Positions 53,129 to 63,500 of a stretch of 64,000 bases of DNA are shown here, piece by piece. Origin of the DNA: Nocardiopsis_C rhodophaea (GTDB lineage: Bacteria > Actinomycetota > Actinomycetes > Streptosporangiales > Streptosporangiaceae); assembly GCF_039530945.1 (NCBI RefSeq), contig NZ_BAAAPC010000028.1, forward strand, positions 1 through 64,000, read 5' to 3'. Every line of letters begins with the position of its first letter. The first letter of the stretch is position 1. Both the position numbers and the translations under genes were made by a program. The notes beneath the pieces were generated by a model. That model made no database searches and was not told the origin of the DNA. It saw only the letters and a program-made list of their open reading frames with translations.

Positions 53129-53621
53129 TCAGCCGTCTCCGGATTCTTTTTCGCCGTCCGTGGCCCACGGGCCGCCGACACCAAACGGGTTGTCCACAAC
53201 GTAGCGCCAGTAGCCGTCCTCGCCCTTTCTGAGCACGTCGATCGCGGTGCCTTCCAGATGTTCCTGCTCGCCGTTCTCGTCGAGCGCTTCCATCTGCCAA
53301 TCGACCACGAGCATCTTGGTGTCGCCGACGGCCAGCTGCTGGCGAACCTGCGCATCGACAGTGAGTTTGCGGATGTTGAGGGAGTTCGTCACGTAATCGA
53401 GGGGCTTCGCCGCAGTGCGGGTTTCCTGGATTCCGTACGTTGACCGCGTCGTCAACGTACGTCGCATTCACGGCATCAACGTCACCGGAGTTGACGTTGA
53501 CTCCGAATGCTTGCTGATATTGATCAATATCAAAGACAAGGATCTTTTCCCGTCGACCACGATTAATTCTCCATCCAAGACCGGAGACATGTGCATACCA
53601 GTTGGAAATGTGTAACGACAC
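53129..53621 (-). pseudogene. Frameshifted SnoaL/NTF2-like gene
   Basis: The first part, in one frame, reads YQQAFGVNVNSGDVDAVNAT and continues to YVDDAV and GNP. The second part, in another frame, reads AAKPLDYVTNSLNIRKLTVD and continues to LEGTAIDVLRKGEDGYWRYV. Joined, they give a normal YybH/SnoaL-like protein, so there is one frameshift at about 53400-53435, or a sequencing error there. The start is not certain. Confidence 0.6.
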
Positions 53622-55071
53622 GTTAGTAGGGCTCGACCTCGGTACGTTCTTTCTCCAGTAATCGAGACCCCGCAGCCACGATTACCGCGTCGCGACGCCC
53701 CAGGTCGGCGTGGCTCGGGACGTCACTCAGCAGCGAACCTGGCTACCTCCTCCTGGTTCTCGGGGCGATCAAGGCCGACGACGAGTTGAGCAGGAACGCC
53801 ACCCGTGCGGACGCAACGAGTAGGACCCCGTCGTCCGCCGCTGCCGCGAGAAACTGATCGAGGTAGGCCTGCTGGGCCTGCTGTTCCTCGGTCAGCTCCC
53901 TGCGCCCACTCCGGAAACACACGGTCCGCCCCACGGCTGTTTCATTGTTCAGTGAGGTCGGTGTTCGTGCAGGTCAGGGCAGACCGAGAAGGCCGAGTGG
54001 GCGTGTGAAGCAGTCATAACCCACCCAGCGGCAGGCCTCGGGGATGCTCGCGTGGCCCAGCCCCGCCAGGATCAGAATCGCCAGATTGCTCAGCATCGCC
54101 ATGTTCTGCGTCCCTGTCCCCTACCGCACCCGGGAGGCGTCCCCGCCGGGGACAGGATGGAGGCGAGCATGGCAGACTGGGGCGCAACGGAGTCACTTGG
54201 AAATCAGAGATGTGCAAGTCCCTGGTCTTCTATCGGGTTCCGTCGTTGTGTATGGGGGCTTCCAGGGAATCGCTACGGGGCTGTGACCAGCCCTGTCGTC
54301 ATCTCACTCCGCCTTTGAAACACCCCTGGCCGCAAGCAGGTTGTGCAGGTGCCCGCTCTGTTCTTCCCCAGCCGGTGCAGAGAAGTAGCCCGTTCGAACA
54401 AAGAAGTCGACGTACCTCTCCGACAGCGCGTTCAATGGCCTAACCGCACCTAGCTGGGGCATCGAGGGGCAGCACCACCTCCGAGACGCCAACTTCGACG
54501 AGAACGCCTGGGAAATCCACACTGGTCAACCTGAGTGCGCTTCGCAGTCTGGCCGTCTTCCCGTACTCCGGGCCCTTGGCCGCCACGGATCCCAACGCGA
54601 TCCGGTGGGCGCCCTACGAGCGCCTCATCCACCCGCACGATCTGACCGGACTCCGCTGACCAGTTGATATACGGATCCACAGCGAGCACGAATCAGCCGT
54701 GGGACGTGCTGGTCCTGGAAAACCGCGAATCATCGAGCAAAATGCTCACTATCTCGCACCAGATTTGTCCGAATGATCTAACCTGCTGATCTGGACAACC
54801 CAAGGACTGACCCGGTGTGTCGATCATCACACTAATGGCGATCAGGAATGTCGGGTATCATAATTCGGAGCTCACGATTGCCGCGCCAACACGGAGGGCG
54901 AAACTGGAATAAAGTGGCGCTTTAATTTCCACCCTGACACGGAGTAAATGATCGGCGTTCGACAGAGCGATGATCTCGGCGGTTATTCGCAAATATTTCA
55001 CTATGGATTCGGCTTCTTATGGTGAATTCGATACCGTTCGAGGGAGCAGGGCGGGGGGTTGATACGGGAAT
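53622..55071. other. Degenerate region upstream of the SARP gene
   Basis: No intact gene. A minus-strand piece at 53743-53934 (ELTEEQQAQQAYLDQFLAAA) looks like a decayed coding fragment of unknown family. A transposase relic lies at 53975-54115. Both strands of 54300-54700 have short open frames I cannot assign. The last 250 bp are AT-richer and should hold the SARP promoter. Confidence 0.45.
53975..54115 (-). pseudogene. Transposase C-terminal relic, copy 1
   Basis: Minus-strand frame reads MAMLSNLAILILAGLGHASI, then PEACRWVGYDCFTRPLGLLG, then LP and a stop. This is the usual C-terminal end of ISAs1-like DDE transposases (RNLAI..L...GH.NI...TRPL.LLGL). Only the last 45 residues remain. A diverged second copy lies at 57640-57745. 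Confidence 0.55.
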
Positions 55072-57291
55072 GTGGACAACGGTACCGTGATTGAGTTTAG
55101 ATTACTCGGACCACTGGAGGTAATCTGCAACGGCGAACGGGCGGCACTCGGGGGTGTTAAGCAGCGCGCGCTCCTGGGACGACTTCTACTGGAGCCCAAC
55201 CAGGTAGTGTCGATCAGTAGGTTGATGGACGCACTCTGGCCGATTGATGAACCGCCGGTGACAGCGCGGAAGATTCTCCAGAATTCGGTGTGGTCTTTAC
55301 GGTCAACACTGAATTCCATGCGACCGAACGACGTTCCTCCGCTACTCATCACGCAGTCGCCGGGTTACATGCTCGATATCGACGAGAACGCAGTCGACCT
55401 GCACGTTTTCCAGCGCAAGCTGGAGTCGGGCAGGCAGGAGATGGCAAGTGGTCGGCCAAAGGAAGCAATTTTCGTTCTGCGCGAGGCGCTCGACCTGTGG
55501 CGTGGGGATGTGCTGGCGGACCTGGCTGAAGCAGGCCACAACTGGCCGGAATCCACGCTTTTCGATAATATGCGAGCGGATGCGTTGGAGCTGTACTACG
55601 AGGCCAAAATCGCACGCGGGTATCACCGCGAGGTCACCGGCGGTATTGAAAAGCTGGTAGAAGCTGAGCCGCTGCGCGAGGGTTCGGCCGGGTTGCTCAT
55701 GTTAGCGCTGTACCGGTCCGGTCGGCAGACCGAGGCACTGGAGATCTACAGCCGGACGCATTCCAGACTGGCGCAGGACTTCGGACTCGAGCCAGGCCCT
55801 TCGCTCCGCCGGCTCCAGGAGCGCATCTTGTGCCACGATCCGACCCTCGATGAAGGCGGTTCCGCCCCTACCGTCGAGACGTGCGCCGATAAGGGCGACC
55901 CGCAACCGCTCAGCGTTGCCACTCGACTCTCAGCGCGAGCACGCGTCCAGACTGATGTCAGTCCAGGTATGTTGATGCCGGTGACCACACCTGTTGGGGT
56001 ACTGGCGACAGCTGAGTCGGCCCGCAGATGCACAACAACCATCATGATCGTGCGAGCGCACGTGGGGACGGGCGCGACTACGCTCGACCCTTCCGGAGCC
56101 GACGAGCTACTCGCCGGTATCCACGCTCTCCTCAGGATGGGTGTGGAGTGCTGTGGCGGGCAGGTCGTTGCGTCGGTGGGGTCGGCGACTATCGCGCTTT
56201 TCAATCACGAAGATGCCGGGGATAATTCCGCGCGTGCCGTCCAACTCGCTTTGCTCCTACGCGACAGTCTGGACATGTCGGATGAGCAAAAGGATGGATT
56301 GACGATCCGCGCCTTGGTAGCGACCGGTGAACTTCAATGGCGCTCCGATGTTCCCGATGAGAGTGATGTCTCCGTCAATGGCGCACTGCTGGACCAGTGC
56401 TGGGAAGCTCTTCCCCTGGTTCCGGTCGGCGCGATCTGGGTCTGCGATCGGACGAGGTCGCTGACCACGGGCACATTGCGCTACACCACGAAGGCCGGAG
56501 ACCCGCAGTACTGGGTGGCCGATGGGAAATCGGAGGACAACCTGGTGGAGACCGCCCCTTTCATCGATCGTGATCACGAGATGGAGATTCTTTGGCGCAC
56601 GTTCGATCGGGTGGAACAGCGAGGCATCCCACACCTGATAACGGTGCTCGGGAACCACGGCACTGGGAAGACCCGGTTGCTATCCGAGTTCTGCCTATTG
56701 GTCCAGCGTCAGGCAAGGACTGCGCCACTGATTGTCAGGTATCGCGTGAGCAGGTCTGAGAGCGTCGATGAGATCGCCTTGGCCGCCGAGTTGCATTCGC
56801 GCGAGATGGTGGACGAAATTCACGATCAGGCGGGCTCGGTCGGGGGCGTCGAAGACCTTGTCCGTGACCTGGCACTGAATCGCCCTGTGATGATTGTCGT
56901 AGACGACCTGCACCTTGCCGACCATGAGACCCTGGAATTTTTCGAGCGACTCGGCACCTCCAGTCTTCCGGGCAAGCTTCTGGTTGTCGCGAGTGGAAAC
57001 GAAGGCTTTCACCGGCGGTATCCGCATTGGGGCGCAGACCAGCCCAATAGTAATCGAATCGTGTTGGGGCCGCTATCGGTCGACGCCGTTACCGAGGTCT
57101 TCGACAACCTGGTGACCTCCATCGGTAAATGCATCAACGAATCAACTTGGAAAATTTTTCATCGAACATTCGGAGACCCGGAGTCTGAGCCGGTTCAACG
57201 GATGCGGCTAATGAGGGCGATCCCGCTAGTCGTCGGGACCGATTCGTTTCCTGGCGAATTCACCGAGGATGCAGCGACTATATCCCGCTGA
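55072..57291 (+). CDS. SARP-family regulator with cyclase-like and ATPase domains
   Basis: 739 residues. An OmpR-like winged helix (about 5-95, IEFRLLGPLEV) and BTAD domain (about 100-245, DLHVFQRKL to GLEPGPSLRRLQE) define a SARP pathway activator. A class III cyclase-like domain (about 320-460) follows, then an AAA ATPase with P-loop GNHGTGKTRLL (about 525) and Walker B VMIVVDDLHLAD. It ends soon after the ATPase, without the long TPR tail of large SARPs, so it may be C-terminally shortened. Two TTA codons (55102-55104, 55702-55704) suggest bldA control. The start may be GTG 55072 or GTG 55087; neither has a strong Shine-Dalgarno. Confidence 0.85.
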   Translation: MDNGTVIEFRLLGPLEVICNGERAALGGVKQRALLGRLLLEPNQVVSISRLMDALWPIDEPPVTARKILQNSVWSLRSTLNSMRPNDVPPLLITQSPGYMLDIDENAVDLHVFQRKLESGRQEMASGRPKEAIFVLREALDLWRGDVLADLAEAGHNWPESTLFDNMRADALELYYEAKIARGYHREVTGGIEKLVEAEPLREGSAGLLMLALYRSGRQTEALEIYSRTHSRLAQDFGLEPGPSLRRLQERILCHDPTLDEGGSAPTVETCADKGDPQPLSVATRLSARARVQTDVSPGMLMPVTTPVGVLATAESARRCTTTIMIVRAHVGTGATTLDPSGADELLAGIHALLRMGVECCGGQVVASVGSATIALFNHEDAGDNSARAVQLALLLRDSLDMSDEQKDGLTIRALVATGELQWRSDVPDESDVSVNGALLDQCWEALPLVPVGAIWVCDRTRSLTTGTLRYTTKAGDPQYWVADGKSEDNLVETAPFIDRDHEMEILWRTFDRVEQRGIPHLITVLGNHGTGKTRLLSEFCLLVQRQARTAPLIVRYRVSRSESVDEIALAAELHSREMVDEIHDQAGSVGGVEDLVRDLALNRPVMIVVDDLHLADHETLEFFERLGTSSLPGKLLVVASGNEGFHRRYPHWGADQPNSNRIVLGPLSVDAVTEVFDNLVTSIGKCINESTWKIFHRTFGDPESEPVQRMRLMRAIPLVVGTDSFPGEFTEDAATISR

Positions 57292-57639
57292 GCGCGCGCG
57301 AATCGCGGGGCCATTCTGTCGGGCAACCGGGAATTCACCCACTTGAGGTTTCAGTCGGCCAGCCTCCCGAAAACCCACTGCTGACTCGTCGTCTGAGGTC
57401 CCGCGTGATCGCTTCTTTTTAGAAGGGGGCGCGGGACTTGCCGACATCGCGTCACCGTTGATGCACTATCTGGTGTTGGCGTGGTCGCAGCTATCCCGAA
57501 TGGGCACGTCCGCATTATCTTCCCCTGGGGCGGGGACGGACTTGCTATGTTTGTAGATCGGGTGGATATGTCCAGGTGACAGATCGATCAGCCCATGCGA
57601 ATCATTCTCTGAGTTATCTGGCGTAACTGTTTGTTATGC
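57292..57639. other. Intergenic region after SARP, no gene seen
   Basis: Short frames only. It lies between the SARP stop and the second transposase relic. I find no hairpin terminator of note. Confidence 0.4.
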
Positions 57640-57745
57640 GATACAGAGGAGGTCGAGCGGGCGGGTGAAGCAGTCGTAGGCCACCCAGCGGTAGGCCTGG
57701 GGATGTTCGCGTGATCGCGCAGCAGCGCCATGTTCCGCGAAGCAC
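57640..57745 (-). pseudogene. Transposase C-terminal relic, copy 2
   Basis: The minus strand encodes NMALLRDHANIP and, after a frame change, RWVAYDCFTRPLDLL. It is related at DNA and protein level to the relic at 53975-54115, but lacks an internal piece. The two relics bracket the SARP gene. Confidence 0.55.
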
Positions 57746-57793
57746 TGGAGCGATCCCAGTGACTTCTAGTACCCAAGCCGCACGTAGAAACCC

Positions 57794-58490
57794 CTATCGC
57801 AATGACTTCAGGCGCCTCCAGCGGATGAGCGCGTAGCCCAGCCGGAGCGACGCCAGATGGATATCGTCCTGGACCTCCCAACGAGTCCGAAGCCGACGGA
57901 AGTCATGCAGCAGGGTGAACCTCCGCTCCACCACCCACCTCTGGGTCCCCAGCCCCGGCCCGTGCTCGCCGCCGCGGCGGGCGATTAGCAGACGGTTCCC
58001 CGTCTCGCGCACCAACCGCTGGTATTGGCCATGGTCACAGCCCCGATCGGCAAGCACAGCGTCCAGGCGGCGCTGAGGACGGCCGCGCTTGCCGCGCGCC
58101 GCCCAGGCGGCTTCCAGCAACGGGATGAGCTCGGTGACGTCGTTGCGGTTGCCGCCGCTCAGCGTGACCGCGAGCGGAGTTCCGTGCGCGTCGGTGATCA
58201 GATGGTGCTTGCTGCCCGGTCTGCCCCGGTCTACAGGGCTTCATCCCGTCAAAATCGCACCGGGAAAACCACGGAAGATTGAGCCGTGGAACGCTGATGA
58301 CGCCAAGCGGCTCCCTGAGCACGCCCGCTCCCATCCGCTGTCGCCGTCCCTTTATCGCCCGGATGTAGGAGGAATCGACCACCGCGCGGGAGAAGTCGAG
58401 CGCATCAGCTCTGCGCAGCTCACCTCGTGCAGGCGCTCCCAAAGGCCGGCCGCGTTCCACGCGGTCAAGCACCGCCAGCAGGTCCTCCCC
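57794..58490 (-). pseudogene. IS5-family transposase, frameshifted
   Basis: The minus strand carries in order LRRADALDFSRAVVDSSYIR (catalytic DDE first Asp region), then in another frame GRPGSKHHLITDAHGTPLAV and GNRNDVTELIPLLEAAWAA, then RRLDAVLADRGCDHGQYQRL (second Asp) and QRWVVERRFTLLHDFRRLR (catalytic Glu). The parts are in at least two frames, with an unrelated-looking insertion near 58230-58310. It is dead but recent enough that all catalytic blocks survive. Confidence 0.75.
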
Positions 58491-58529
58491 GAACCGACCC
58501 CCAGCTCGCAGGGCAGGTGCTTGGACACC

Positions 58530-59095
58530 ATCCAAGCCGAGAACCAGATTCATCGTGCCAACAGCAAACCGGCGCCCGTCGACGTCAAGACGGACGCGGG
58601 ACGGCGTTCCCTCCCGCTACTGCGCTGGGCTCGTGACGCGCCCCTCGACCGTGCCCAGTGGCAGGCCAACCGGAAGCGTCGTCGGGGCGCGGACTGGATG
58701 GAGAACGGGCTGATCCTTACGACCAGCGCGGGCAACGCCATCCAGCCACGCAACTTCTCACGGACCTCCGAACGCCTCGTGAAAGCCGCGAAGATGCGAC
58801 TGATCCGGCTTCACGACCTCCGCCACTCGGTGGCCTCGCTGCTCAAACGGGAAGGGGCGCACCACGCGACGCCATGGAGATCCTCGGGCATATCCGTATC
58901 TCGTTCACCTTGGAGATCTACACGCAGAGCCGACAAAGAGACACGTCGGCAAGGGTTGGGGCCTCTCGGCGGGGCCCTCTTCGGAAAGACTGTGAACTAG
59001 CCGCGTTGCTGTCACTACTGATGTCAAAGGCCCTCCGCCGGACTTCCGGCGGGGGTCTTTGCGCTGCTTATCGGGGTGGGCCTACCAGGGCTTGA
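58530..59095 (+). pseudogene. Tyrosine-recombinase integrase, C-terminal relic
   Basis: The frame contains VKTDAGRRSLPL, GLILTTSAGNAIQPRNFSRT and LIRLHDLRHSVASLLKREGA (the R-x-x-H box). After a one-base frame change it continues DAMEILGHIRISFTLEIYTQ, which holds the His and the nucleophile Tyr. The N-terminal arm-binding half is missing. The C-terminus runs straight into the tRNA-Ile fragment, as expected for an element that integrates at a tRNA gene. Confidence 0.75.
59030..59059 (+). terminator. Hairpin terminator beside the integrase/tRNA junction
   Basis: CCGCCGGA-CT-TCCGGCGG forms a perfect 8-bp stem, extended by CCCT/GGGG, and is followed by TCTTT. It is a good intrinsic terminator for plus-strand transcripts. 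It lies inside the frameshifted integrase end. Confidence 0.6.
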
Positions 59096-59119
59096 ACCTG
59101 GGGCCTTGTCCTTATCAGG
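59076..59119 (-). other. tRNA-Ile(GAT) 3' half, probable att site
   Basis: The minus strand reads CCTGATAAGGACAAGG followed by a T-arm (CCAGG-TTCAAGC-CCTGG) and an acceptor 3' strand TAGGCCCAC. This matches a tRNA-Ile from the anticodon loop (GAT) to the 3' end. The sequence upstream of it does not form a D-arm or the 5' acceptor strand, so it is not a functional tRNA. Such 3' halves are the usual attachment-site remnants of tRNA-targeting integrases, and an integrase C-terminus abuts it. Confidence 0.75.
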
Positions 59120-59296
59120 CTCTCACAAGACCCAGGTCGGAGGCGCGGAACCATTGCTGACCTGGGTTTCTTGTTCGCGGATGTTCACCATTGTTCGCGC
59201 GTGATCGCGCGCCCTGACGCACGTGTGACCCATGGGGAAGGCCCCAGCTTCGTGGTGTTGGCCAGAGACGACGCCTGCCGCAAACAGCTCGGTGCC

Positions 59297-59560
59297 TCAC
59301 TCGCGGCGAGCTCCTCCGGCCATACAGACGTCGACCGGCACCCTACGGCGGCGAGCAGCTTCTACCGCGTCGCCAATGCCACCCTTACCGCCGGAGGGGC
59401 GGCCGTCCCAGACAGCGACGAGGCGAGCTATCCCACCCAGGATCGCGTCGTTCGCGTCCTCGTATGCTCCTCGCCCGGCGGTCTTGTGCGGCATGTACCG
59501 GACCAGCGTCGAGCGCATCAGCAGGTCGTCGAACTGGTCGAGGTTGTGAGGCTTAACCAT
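59297..59560 (-). CDS. Small or truncated SLOG-like protein
   Basis: About 87 residues. LVAVWDGRPSGGKGGIGDAVEAA resembles the end of Rossmann-type SLOG/nucleoside-binding proteins common in actinomycetes (pattern ...AVWDG.PA.G.GGTADVV..AR..GVPV.V). The N-terminal nucleotide-binding Gly-rich part is missing, so this is probably the remains of a longer gene. Function unknown. Confidence 0.4.
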   Translation of the reverse strand: MVKPHNLDQFDDLLMRSTLVRYMPHKTAGRGAYEDANDAILGGIARLVAVWDGRPSGGKGGIGDAVEAARRRRVPVDVCMAGGARRE

Positions 59561-59702
59561 TCCTGCAAGACGTCGGTGCCGCCCCCAGGGGTGGAAGACG
59601 TCGACGCGGCCTACGCGGCCGTCCGAGCGAGCGCGGCGTAGATGTCCACCCGGGCCGCGACCAGTGCGCGGTCTGGGCCACTCGCCGTGCCCGCGCGTGG
59701 CG

Positions 59703-60092
59703 TCAGTCGGTGACCGCGTCCAGCGGGAAGCAGACGATGATCCCCACGACGGTCACAGCCGCGCCCCAGGCGTACCCCTTCCACCTCGGGACCTCGTATT
59801 CCTCCCCGGCCGCGTGCTTCTCCTGGGCTCGTCGGACCTCCGGCCTGAGAGCGATGAAGAGGACCGCGAACGACGAGAAGAGGAAGGAGAGGACGTAGAA
59901 GGTCTCGGTCACCGTGAAATGCCGCGATGGCTGGCCTGCGAGGGGGAAACTTAGGAGGAAGGCGGGTACCAGCAACCAGACCAGCACCGCCACATGCCGG
60001 AGGCAGAAGTAGAACGAAACCGTGCACAGGGCGGCGGCGGCGATCGCCGCGAACTTCCACTGCTCTGGCTCCAAAAGATCGATGAACAGCAT
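59703..60092 (-). CDS. Hypothetical membrane protein, four TM segments
   Basis: 129 residues. Hydrophobic segments lie at about residues 13-32, 35-52, 65-85 and 105-125. The ATG at 60092 was chosen because GGAAGG lies just upstream and the membrane protein starts here; the frame extends further upstream without a Shine-Dalgarno. No family recognised. Confidence 0.6.
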   Translation of the reverse strand: MLFIDLLEPEQWKFAAIAAAALCTVSFYFCLRHVAVLVWLLVPAFLLSFPLAGQPSRHFTVTETFYVLSFLFSSFAVLFIALRPEVRRAQEKHAAGEEYEVPRWKGYAWGAAVTVVGIIVCFPLDAVTD

Positions 60093-60247
60093 TACCTTCC
60101 TACTCTGCCAGGCCCTGGAGCGTGACCGGACCCGACGGCTGGCCTGCCCCCACAGCGGCGGTGTGGCATCCTCGCCCCCCAGGAAGTCCTGCTGAGCATG
60201 GAACTCCCCGAGTTGAGCATCGAAGAGGAACTGGTCGGAAGTTGCGA

Positions 60248-60440
60248 CTACATGAACCTTTTCGTCACGACCCAGAGTTCCATGCAAGACACCTTCCCCG
60301 AAGCGGCCCGGTCAGCCTCATCCCGCGTCCTGGGGAAAACACCGTTCAGAGCCTGCTGACCCAGGTCGAGAATTGTCAACAATTCTTTGTTGCCGCAGAT
60401 CCTACAACCGTCGATCACCGTATATTTCAGCATTCTCCCC
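60248..60440 (-). pseudogene. Zinc-binding N-terminus of a C-methyltransferase, truncated
   Basis: The minus strand encodes CRICGNKELLTILDLGQQAL followed by NGVFPR. This is the typical zinc-binding start of sugar C-methyltransferases (CxxC, then LDLG.QALxGVFP). The continuation is unrelated (SCMELWVV), and no SAM domain follows. It is a decayed fragment of a sugar-modifying gene from some other pathway. Confidence 0.6.
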
Positions 60441-60597
60441 GCCCATCGCACAATTATTCTCCGGCAAGGCATGAATACCCCGCATAACAGGGGCATTTGC
60501 TTGCGGTCGCGACACTAGCACCGGATATTTCGATTTAACGCGGGGCGGAGAATAAGTTCACAAACACCTGACGTCGAGCGGCACGGTGACAGTGGCA

Positions 60598-63500
60598 TCA
60601 CAGGTGCCAATGGGTTGGCTCGGGCGGGTCGTACTGGCACGACGACCCGGTCGCCACACACTGCCTCAGGTGTTCGGCCAGAACCGGGTGCTGGTCGTCC
60701 ATTCGCCGCAGCGCGTTGCGGATACGCTCTGTCACCGCCTTGCGGGCCCGCTCGGCCGAATCACCGAGACGTCGCGTACGTCCGTGCAGTCCGGCGGCCC
60801 GACGGATCTCCTCAATGAGCACGTTCCGTTCGTTGTCCAGCTCGGCGGCCCGCTCGTCCTCGCCACGGGCGAGCGCTTCTTCGATCTGCTCGTCGAGTTG
60901 TGACAGACGTGTGCGATAGGCGGACTTGGCACGTTCGTCCAGAACGGGATCGGCACCCAAGCGGCGCGAGTTCCTGACCACGGCGCCACCGGACGGCGAG
61001 AGCAGGTCGATGGCCGAGACCGCCCTGCCCGGCCTCCCGAGCAGGACATGGAGGTCGCGCAGTCCCTTCGCGTCGGGCAGGTGCGCGGTCACACCCCCGA
61101 AGGTCAACGTCCACACCTGGCCGTCGAACGTGAAGGCGTTCTGGGGCACGCTGTGCTGGGCGTCCGGGTCCGACAGCAGCAGATGGGTGACGCCGAGCCA
61201 CACCGCTTCCTGTTCGGCGCCCGCGGACAGTTCGCGTGCCCTCTCCCTGTCTCCGGGCGCGCCCCGGGCGGCCAACGCCTTCGCCAGGTGGGTCCGAGCA
61301 CGGATCGACCACGTCCTGGCCTCCAGGCGGTCAGCCGCACGCACCGCAGCGACGAATCCGTCGACGGCCGCGTCCCACGCGCCGTCCGCCGCATCGAGGA
61401 GCGCCGACCAGAATGCGACAGGACCGTCGAGAGAGGCGCCGTACATGGTCAGCCAATGCCCCTGGAGGGGGGCGAGATCCTCGCGCACGCGCGCCCGCGC
61501 TTCCCGGTTTCCCGACCCGGCGGCCACTTGGGCCCGCAACCGCAGCCGCATCGGCTCGATCCACCGGGAGCTCGACTCGTCAGGAGTCAGCACCTTGGTC
61601 AAATAGCGCTGGGCGATATCGGTGTCCCCGCGCTCGGCCGCGGTGACGCCCAACAGGAGGTCGGAGTAGGGGTGTTCGTCCGCGCCGCCGTTGCGCACCA
61701 GGTCATCCGCGGCGTCGAAGTTCCCCTGCGCCACCTCGAGGGTCCATCGCTGGTGGAACCGCAGAAGTTCCAGGTCACCCTGAGGTTCTGCGCCCTCGCG
61801 GTTGATCCGTTCGTTCTCCTCCGCCGCTTCCAGACAGGCGCGGGCCTCGTCGAACTTGCCGGCGAGGATACCGAAGGCCACTTGGCTCCACACTGCGGTC
61901 CAGGACGAAGCAGACGGTTCGGAACCCGTGGCACCTTCCGTCACTGACCGTTGCTCGATCCGCCCCGCGGGATCACCCTGTTCCAGCAACGCCATCGCCC
62001 GCCAGAGTGAGGCCAACAGAGCCACCGAGCGGTCGGACACGCGGGCGGCCGCCTCCCCCAGCTCTTCGGCGATCGCTTGGCGCTCGGCAGCGGTCCGCAA
62101 CGACCAGATCGCATCGTGGCGAGCCATCAGGCCCTCGATCAGGGTCTGGTCGTCGCCTCGCCCGCGGGCCAGTTCGACGATGACCGCGGTCAGCTCTTGC
62201 TCACGTTCGGAATCCGTGGCGGCCGTGCCGGAGTCACCGAGGAAGGCCGTATATGCCTCGTTGACCAAGTCCGCCGTCAGACGCCGCACCTCGGGTGCGT
62301 GCGCCAGCCAGACCGCTCCCCTCATCCGCAGTGCCGCGCGCATGAGCAACTCGGTATGGCCCGAGCCCCGCGCCACCTCGGCGACCTCCTGGAACGTGCG
62401 CAGGCTCGCGTCCTCGTCTCCGACATGATGTTGGGTGGAGCCGAGGTGGAGTGCGACCTCCGCCCACTCGCGAGGATCCGTCTCCCGCGGGAGGAGGCTC
62501 AGGGCCCGTGAGAGGTGCACGCTCGCCTCCCCCGTCGCCATACGGTCCCAGGCGTCCTGGGCGGCAGACCTAAGCAGGACGGCCGCGTCCTGCGGGTCGA
62601 AGATGGGAACACCGAGGTAGGCGTGGCGGGCCACCTCACCGGGGGCACTCCGCGACATCTTGGCGGGCAGGGTCCGGAAGGCCCTGGCCGCCGCGGCATG
62701 CCAGTGACGGGCCTCGGCCTCGGCCATGTTGGCGTAGAGCGTCCCACGCACCAGATCGTGAACGAAGGCGATCCTGCCGGGGTCGTCCTTGTGGACCGCC
62801 AGCCGTGCCTTCACCGCCTCGGCCAGCGACGCGTCCACCTCCCTGTCGGCCCGCCCCATCATCTCCGCGAGTACGTCCCGTTCGAACTCGAGGCCGAGGA
62901 CGGAGGCCGCCGTCAGCAGTTCGACCACACCCTCGGGCAGAAGGTTGAGCCTGTGCTCGACAACGCCCCGCACGCCGCGGTCCACCGATGCGACCGAGCC
63001 GCCGCTCTGCCACAGGTGTGCCGTCTGCTCGACGAAGAAGGGGTTGCCTCCTGTCCGCCGATGCACCGCCCCAGCCAGTTCGCGAGATGGCTGGCGGCCC
63101 GTCGCGCGGGTGAGCAGCACACGGGTCTCCTCGTAGTCCAGCCCCACCAGCGTTATGGACGTCGAATTGGTCAGGAGCGGGGGGAGCAGCGCACCGAGCC
63201 GATGGCCCTCCCCCTCGACCTCGATATCCCGGTAGATGCCGATGATCAGGAGCTGCTCGAACCAGGCGTGCCGGGTCACGAACTCCAAAAGACCGATCGA
63301 TGAGGGGTCCGCCCAGTGCAGGTCGTCGAGCACGACCACCACAGGGGTCCTGCGCGAGACCGTGACCAGGAACGTGGTCACCGCGTCTTGGATCGCGAAG
63401 GCGTCACCGCCGCCCGCTCCCTCGTGGTCGGATTGCCCTGTCTCTCCCAGCAGGGACGCCAAGCCATTGCCGACCATGGCGCGGACCTCGTCCCATTCCT

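Noticed and set aside
59076..59119. A complete tRNA-Ile gene
   Set aside because: The D-arm, 5' acceptor strand and 5' anticodon-stem strand are missing; only the 3' half is present.
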